Assembly (NCBI GenBank): GCA_964519835.1
Contig: CAZFLD010000078.1
Coordinates: forward strand, 1-17,677
Origin: CAZFLD01 sp964519835
Lineage (GTDB): Bacteria; Spirochaetota; Spirochaetia; DSM-27196; CAZFLD01
DNA: 17,677 nt
Reading direction: 5' to 3'
Shown: positions 13,830 to 17,677 of the stretch, one piece after another
How the letters are laid out: every line of letters starts with the position of its first letter
Position numbering within the stretch: the stretch's first letter is position 1
Program-made: the position numbers and the translations under genes
The notes under the pieces: model-generated
What the model was told of the DNA's origin: nothing
The model's database searches: none
Seen by the model: only the letters and a program-made list of their open reading frames with translations

Positions 13830-14780
13830 CTACCAGATTCGTTCCCAGACAGCTTCTCGGGTGTATGTGTTGTCCGCCCGCACGACCTGTCCGCGATCAA
13901 TGTGAAAAAGTGTCGTTTCTTTGATGCCGACAAGGCGGTTTCCGTCCCCACTCATAGTAAAAATCCAACTCATGGGCCGTGCGAGGTCGACTATCTGAGT
14001 GGAAATCGAATACGGGAAGGTATTCATATATAACTTAGGAGCGTTCGGCTCGTCTTGCCTAAACGTAACGGTACCGTTGGAAAGGGTGACTCGGAGCCTT
14101 ATTGTGTTGACCTCGTCCAGCGATGCAGAAGCCGTGCCGTCGGTAAACACCCGAACAGTCTCGAGCCCGCGGTCGCCCTGCCAAAGACCGGCGACATCGG
14201 CGTACTCGAGGTCGGACCGGCGCCTATCCTCGGGGCTCGGCCTGGTTGCCGACGGTCCGTCGTCAATGGTCTCCGGACGCGCGGTAGCGGCTGCCTCTCC
14301 CACAGGCTCCTCGAATCCAAAGACGCTAAAAACGATGTTGCCTGCACCTTCAAGCAGGCGGCTGAACGAGTTGTACTCCGCAGTGACCGAAGCAACCACG
14401 CGGCCTTCTGCCGATCGCAGGAGTTTGAGCTCGACGAAGTAGCGGCCATCCGCGACGTCCACGGCCCCAAGAACCACGCCGTGTGCGGAGACGTAACGAG
14501 AAAGTGCCGTCGGATTCCGTTCTAAATCTATTTGTTCTAATGCTGTCAAAATCTCGAAACGGTTGTTAGGTATAATTATGCTGTAATTCTCGAGTTCCGC
14601 TATTTGCGCCAGATGAGAAGTGAGGCGGTTTTCGAGGACCCGCACCTCCGATTCGGAGATATTTTCCGGCAGGCCGGAGAATCCAAGAAAGGCGAAGACA
14701 AGCCTACTCTCGGATGTTTGTGCCGTGACGGCCGCGGCCAATAATAGGCCGAGCGCCACGATGCACAACGCCCGTCTCAT
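13830..14780 (-). CDS. Secreted CsgG/LpoB-like protein with unknown C-terminal domain
   Basis: A 316-aa protein with a type I signal peptide: MRR, a hydrophobic core (4-18), then a likely cut after AVTA (20) before QTSES. There is no lipobox Cys at the cleavage region. The first half (about 27-150) has the CsgG/FlgO/LpoB pattern: a strand LVFAFLGF, helices, YSIIIPNNRFEIL, then ALSRYVSAHGVVLGAVDVADGRYFVELKLL, in which a missing-component strand pair is followed by a measured-effect strand pair. After a Pro/Glu linker (155-185) comes a beta-rich domain (190-316) starting VAGLWQGDRG, lipocalin-like in feel but not identified. I chose ATG at 14780 rather than TTG 14816 because the signal peptide starts there. 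It follows the DUF1015 gene by 43 bases on the same strand, likely co-transcribed. It is probably periplasmic; function unknown. Confidence 0.62.
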   Translation of the reverse strand: MRRALCIVALGLLLAAAVTAQTSESRLVFAFLGFSGLPENISESEVRVLENRLTSHLAQIAELENYSIIIPNNRFEILTALEQIDLERNPTALSRYVSAHGVVLGAVDVADGRYFVELKLLRSAEGRVVASVTAEYNSFSRLLEGAGNIVFSVFGFEEPVGEAAATARPETIDDGPSATRPSPEDRRRSDLEYADVAGLWQGDRGLETVRVFTDGTASASLDEVNTIRLRVTLSNGTVTFRQDEPNAPKLYMNTFPYSISTQIVDLARPMSWIFTMSGDGNRLVGIKETTLFHIDRGQVVRADNTYTREAVWERIW

Positions 14781-14823
14781 GGACTGTAAGTGTATACCAA
14801 CGGAGCAGAAAATCAAGAGCGGC

Positions 14824-16134
14824 TCACCGCGCTAGTTTACGCCCCTCGACGTAAAAGCGCTTCTCTTCCGCCTCTCCGAGCGAGAATGACTTCCTCGGAA
14901 GAACCTTTCCGTGCGCCACGGTACGGAAAAACCCGGATTTGTCCGGTACGGGCAGGATGATTCCGCAGTTGCCAAACCTCCGTCCCCCGGCGGAGACTTC
15001 CGCGGTCCCGTGGACGTAGTCGACGGTCTCGTTATCGCCCAAGCCGCCGCCGTCGATAAAGTCCTCGACCGCCTCCACCGCAAGCGTGTATCGGTCGGAA
15101 GGAAAACTCAGTCGGATCGTCGATGTTGCGTCGAGGAAAATGGACACCAACGGCGAATGTGGCGCCGCAGCGACAGCGCCGGCGGGTAGGGGGGTCTCCA
15201 CCGCCCCGCAGCGACGAACGAGCTCTCGCCGAATCCGCTCGGCGTCGACGTCAATGAATAGGCGATGGATAGGCTCGAAGGTAAGACCGTCGTCGTAGAT
15301 GTTAATCAACTCCACAAGCGCGTATCTGAGCGGGCCGTTGCGAGCCCCGTTGTTGTCCACTGCCTTGGCATTTTCATAGATCTGTTTTGCCGTGGCCAAT
15401 GAATGATTCCCGTCGCCCACTGCAAACAGGAGGCCGTTGTCGGTTCCGTACCGACTGTGGGCCGTTTCGGCGGACGCAAGCCGTTTTAGGGATGCCGCAA
15501 GATCGACAATTACAGTCTTATCAGTATAATGGACCCCCTCCACTTTGCCCGCGCCAAACATAAGAGGTCCGGAATACACCGTCCGGCCGGCAGTCCGCTC
15601 AATCGTGCCGATAACCGCGTTGTCAGGATCATCCATGAGCACAAGTACATGGGGAAGCTCCACCGCCGCAGCCCGCCTGATGTCCATCCGCGGAGGAAGC
15701 CGGTCGAGGATTGTTTGCTCCGAAGGGCGAATCAGTGGACGCTCGGAGCTCTCAAAGCTGTATGCTTCCAAGTCCACTGCCACCATAAGACCACGCCTCA
15801 CACCTCCGGAGGGGAGTGTCCGGCGGACTAACGTGATTCCGGGCTCGACCTCCCGGAGTACTCCCCGTTCGAGATAGTCTTGCATCGTAGGCCCGATGCG
15901 CCGAACTCGCTCTCCGACGGCGCCCGACCCGAGATACACCTCAGGTAGAATCAGCCGAAGCGTCGAGGGGCTGTCACCCACAAAGGCCTCCACACGATCC
16001 CAGTAGTCGGGATCGCTGGTGAACTGGTCACATGCGATGACGGCCCAGCGCTCGATATCTACCTCCGGCGCAGGAACGAGTATTGGGCCCAGGTGGACAC
16101 CGACGGAAGCCAGGCTGTTGATTGCGCTTTCCAT
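14824..16134 (-). CDS. DUF1015 family protein
   Basis: A 436-aa cytoplasmic protein of the DUF1015 family. Hallmarks are WAVIACDQFTSDPDYW (30-45), an IRPSEQTILDRLPPRM region (135-150), PHVLVLMDDPDN (161-172) and AVGDGNHSLATAK (238-250), the family's most conserved motif (usually DGHHR or DGNHS). Length is typical. ATG at 16134 is preferred over GTG at 16176 because family members begin about 20-25 residues before the first motif. No clear ribosome site precedes it; a -10-like TATCTT lies eight bases upstream. It is first of two minus-strand genes, upstream of the CsgG-like gene, and divergent from the unknown 370-aa gene. The molecular function of the family is not established. Confidence 0.86.
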   Translation of the reverse strand: MESAINSLASVGVHLGPILVPAPEVDIERWAVIACDQFTSDPDYWDRVEAFVGDSPSTLRLILPEVYLGSGAVGERVRRIGPTMQDYLERGVLREVEPGITLVRRTLPSGGVRRGLMVAVDLEAYSFESSERPLIRPSEQTILDRLPPRMDIRRAAAVELPHVLVLMDDPDNAVIGTIERTAGRTVYSGPLMFGAGKVEGVHYTDKTVIVDLAASLKRLASAETAHSRYGTDNGLLFAVGDGNHSLATAKQIYENAKAVDNNGARNGPLRYALVELINIYDDGLTFEPIHRLFIDVDAERIRRELVRRCGAVETPLPAGAVAAAPHSPLVSIFLDATSTIRLSFPSDRYTLAVEAVEDFIDGGGLGDNETVDYVHGTAEVSAGGRRFGNCGIILPVPDKSGFFRTVAHGKVLPRKSFSLGEAEEKRFYVEGRKLAR

Positions 16135-16142
16135 GACTGCCC

Positions 16143-16171
16143 AAGATAAACCGGAGTAGCGACCTAGGCAA
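16143..16171 (-). promoter_or_regulatory. Candidate promoter of the DUF1015 gene
   Basis: Minus-strand TTGCCT (16171-16166) and TATCTT (16148-16143) are spaced by exactly 17 bases; each matches four of six consensus positions. The -10 ends eight bases before the ATG at 16134, so the message would have almost no leader, consistent with the missing Shine-Dalgarno. Confidence 0.4.
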
Positions 16172-16223
16172 CCCACCTGAACTGATCCAAAGAGTGTGGT
16201 TAGGGCGGCCTTAAACGGCTGTT

Positions 16224-17336
16224 GTGAATAGAGTTATTGCGTTTGTTGGAACCCGGGTGGGTGTTTGTGGATTTAGAGCGCATGTAGCGGCTTGCCTCGC
16301 AAGACTTTGGCCCACAATTCGCCAAAGCTTCTTGGACCAGTTCAGCCAGGTTGCCGACGGCGGGCGTTGGCGCTACGATTTAGTTGCCATGACCGCTTCG
16401 CCCGTTTATCTCAACTTCAGCCGGATACCCCTGCGCGCGGAGGCGGTCGCCGGGTTGCCGGGCCGCTTACGATCGCTTGGTGTCGAGCGAGCATACGTGT
16501 ATTTGGGGGCGTTATTTCCGTGGCGCGTCGGCGCGTTTCGGACCTGTGCCGACACCTACCACGAGGCGGTTACAAACGCCCTATTTGGGGAGACCAACGT
16601 AAGCCCGTGGTTGCCGGTTGTGTTTCGATCGGGTTTGTCGCCGATGCGGGGTGTGTTTCACACGTTCGAGGGGTTTCCGCTCCGCCAGGAGGCGGTGGAG
16701 CAATACGGGGCGGCTTTTGTGAAGCTTTTTGCCGACGTACTGGAAGACGTCGAGCCCTTTGTTTCTCCAGAACGAACGGTGAGCCTGGACTCGCCGCTTC
16801 CGCGGGCCGGCGACCTCGACGAGGCGGCGTACCGGCGTATGGTGTTGGAGCCGCTTCTTGCGGAAGCTGCGCGACTCGACGTTGTGGTACGTTCACAGCT
16901 GCCCGAATTAATAGCAGCCGGAGCGAACAAGGAGGTGTGTTCGGAGTCCGGCGCCGGGACCATACTCGCGGGTACGACCGATGTGGCTCGCAGGGGCCTT
17001 TCTGGGGAGTTACAAGACGTGTTGGTTCTGCTAAACGAAGACCAGCGAGGTTGTGTCTCGGAGTTCGACGAGGGACTTGAGAAACTCTGGGACGAGATTA
17101 GGCGGATCAAAGAGGCGGAGTACCTCGGAAGGCGCCCGGACCGTGAACCCCGGGCTCGTCGGCTGGTTGCCGAAGGTCTGGCCCGGTGCGAAAAGTCGGC
17201 GGAGTCCCTTTCCGACATCGCGTCGCAGGAGGTCATCCACGGAGTTGCCACGGCGCTGGTCGGGGCGGCAGAGGAGGCGTTTGTGCTTACGGAGCACCGC
17301 CGGGGGCGCAGCTACTCGAAGGAATCCCCTTGTTGA
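16224..17336 (+). CDS. Unrecognised 370-aa soluble protein
   Basis: I do not recognise this protein. It has no signal peptide or membrane helix. The N-terminal two-thirds look globular, with MTASPVYLNFSRIPL (56-70), a VERAYVYLGALFPWRVG strand region (93-109), TYHEAVTNALFGETNVSP (114-131) and GVFHTFEGFPLRQEAV (148-163). From about 255 to 360 the sequence is mainly charged helix (for example LEKLWDEIRRIKEAEYLGRR). Codon usage and GC resemble the neighbours, so it does not look recently acquired. The GTG start at 16224 lacks a good ribosome site. ATG at 16389 (residue 56) is a possible alternative and would remove a Cys-containing N-terminal part. It is divergent from DUF1015, and its end overlaps the convergent U32 gene by 25 bases. 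Confidence 0.6.
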   Translation: MNRVIAFVGTRVGVCGFRAHVAACLARLWPTIRQSFLDQFSQVADGGRWRYDLVAMTASPVYLNFSRIPLRAEAVAGLPGRLRSLGVERAYVYLGALFPWRVGAFRTCADTYHEAVTNALFGETNVSPWLPVVFRSGLSPMRGVFHTFEGFPLRQEAVEQYGAAFVKLFADVLEDVEPFVSPERTVSLDSPLPRAGDLDEAAYRRMVLEPLLAEAARLDVVVRSQLPELIAAGANKEVCSESGAGTILAGTTDVARRGLSGELQDVLVLLNEDQRGCVSEFDEGLEKLWDEIRRIKEAEYLGRRPDREPRARRLVAEGLARCEKSAESLSDIASQEVIHGVATALVGAAEEAFVLTEHRRGRSYSKESPC

Positions 17337-17677
17337 GGCGAGTCCGGCTCGTCAGTGACGGGTTTGCGAAGCAAGTACCCGGGCTCGAGCTCGTGGTGGC
17401 TTAGGAGATAGGCCTCCCGGCCGTGATCCGCGGCGTCGACAAAGCCGACTTCCGGCCGCACGAGCAAAAAGTCCGGGTCGGGCACGCTGACTATTGAGGG
17501 GCCAATGTACTCGAGTCTGTCTCCAGTGCGAATTGGGTTTTTGATGTCGATTTCGTAGATTTGGTAGCCTACCGGTATTTCCGGTAGTGAGGTCGCGGCA
17601 CGGGGTGGGCCGGTCGTACCGTGTGGGCCGGTCGTACCGTGTGGGCCGGTCGTACCGTGTGGGCCGGTCGTACCGTG
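17312..17677 (-). CDS. U32 family peptidase, C-terminal fragment with collagen-like tract (5' end outside window)
   Basis: This is a minus-strand frame open from the window edge to TAG at 17314-17312 (121 codons). The C-terminal ~90 residues read VGYQIYEIDIKNPIRTGDRLEYIGPS, then a strand with FLLVRPEVGFVDAADHG, then ELEPGYLLRKPV. This is the small beta-barrel pattern that closes U32 peptidases (N-x-x-x-x-G-D-x-L-E followed later by PGYLLR). U32 proteins include PrtC-type collagenases and the RNA-modifying RlhA/TrhP; which kind this is cannot be told without the rest. Before the barrel lies GPP preceded by repeated HGTTGP units, that is, Gly-Pro-His Gly-Thr-Thr triplets. The insert is in frame and ends cleanly in non-repetitive sequence. 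The last 25 bases overlap the convergent 370-aa gene. The U32 call rests on a short domain and is moderately sure. Confidence 0.6.
   Translation of the reverse strand, partial: HGTTGPHGTTGPHGTTGPHGTTGPPRAATSLPEIPVGYQIYEIDIKNPIRTGDRLEYIGPSIVSVPDPDFLLVRPEVGFVDAADHGREAYLLSHHELEPGYLLRKPVTDEPDSPQQGDSFE
17605..17677 (-). repeat. Perfect 18-bp tandem repeat encoding Gly-X-Y triplets
   Basis: Four identical copies of GTGGGCCGGTCGTACCGT (plus strand) begin at 17605, 17623, 17641 and 17659, and one further base reaches the window edge. Read on the minus strand in the U32 frame, each unit encodes six residues (HGTTGP). The unit length keeps frame whatever the copy number. Each unit also contains a short inverted repeat, CGGT-CGT-ACCG. 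The total copy number is unknown because the array runs off the window. Confidence 0.93.

Noticed and set aside
14781..14816. Promoter TTGATT...TATACA before the CsgG-like gene
   Set aside because: The spacer is only 14 bases, and the gene follows DUF1015 by 43 bases, so read-through is the simpler explanation.
16292..17080. Second plus-strand frame of 262 codons inside the 370-aa gene
   Set aside because: Arg/Cys-rich composition typical of a shifted frame, no start signal. The 370-aa frame has balanced composition.
17605..17677. CRISPR array
   Set aside because: The 18-bp units are contiguous with no spacers and translate in frame, so this is a coding tandem repeat.

Overview
The window reads as chromosomal DNA of a GC-rich, probably free-living spirochaete. 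This is inferred from family content, not from a marker gene. The signs are a tandem pair of DUF115/MAF_flag10 ("motility-associated factor") proteins, an acidic protein with conserved-looking ends that resembles treponemal hypotheticals, a Gld-like ABC module with a DUF4340 protein, an FtsB-like protein, and a lone MEMO1-family protein. There is no tRNA, rRNA, CRISPR array, insertion sequence or phage gene. Coding density is very high, with genes overlapping by 4-25 bases or abutting.

Layout. (1) 3-4204, plus strand: the 3' end of RNase Z, then an ABC-2 type exporter module (ATPase, six-helix permease, GldG-like protein, DUF4340 protein) with overlapping or adjacent genes, evidently one operon. 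(2) 4259-5617, minus: a two-helix membrane protein ending in a GGDEF-like domain that has lost the GGDEF signature. (3) 5683-6534, plus: a MEMO1/AmmeMemoRadiSam protein B homologue. (4) 6531-13104, minus: a four-gene operon, in transcription order a very acidic 764-aa protein, a GAF-like protein, and two paralogous MAF/DUF115 proteins. A strong sigma70-like promoter (TTGACA-N16-TAAAAT) lies upstream. (5) 13350-13829, plus: an FtsB/DivIC-like protein from an overlapping divergent promoter. (6) 13830-16134, minus: a DUF1015 protein and a secreted CsgG/LpoB-like protein. (7) 16224-17336, plus: an unrecognised 370-aa protein. (8) 17312-17677, minus: the 3' end of a probable U32 peptidase containing a perfect 18-bp tandem repeat that encodes collagen-like Gly-X-Y triplets. 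The window ends inside this repeat.

How the genes may work together. The acidic/GAF/MAF/MAF operon is the best candidate for an undescribed system, plausibly tied to flagellin or surface glycosylation because its last two genes are MAF-like. The acidic gene carries a C10 tract just before its conserved-looking C-terminal segment. Each length class of the tract gives a different protein end, so it could act as a contingency switch. The Gld-like exporter, the pseudo-GGDEF membrane protein, the FtsB-like protein and the secreted CsgG-like protein are all envelope functions. The sequence does not show that they act together.

No gene-free stretch exceeds about 300 bases. The longest gap (13105-13349) holds the divergent promoters and the leader of the acidic-protein operon.
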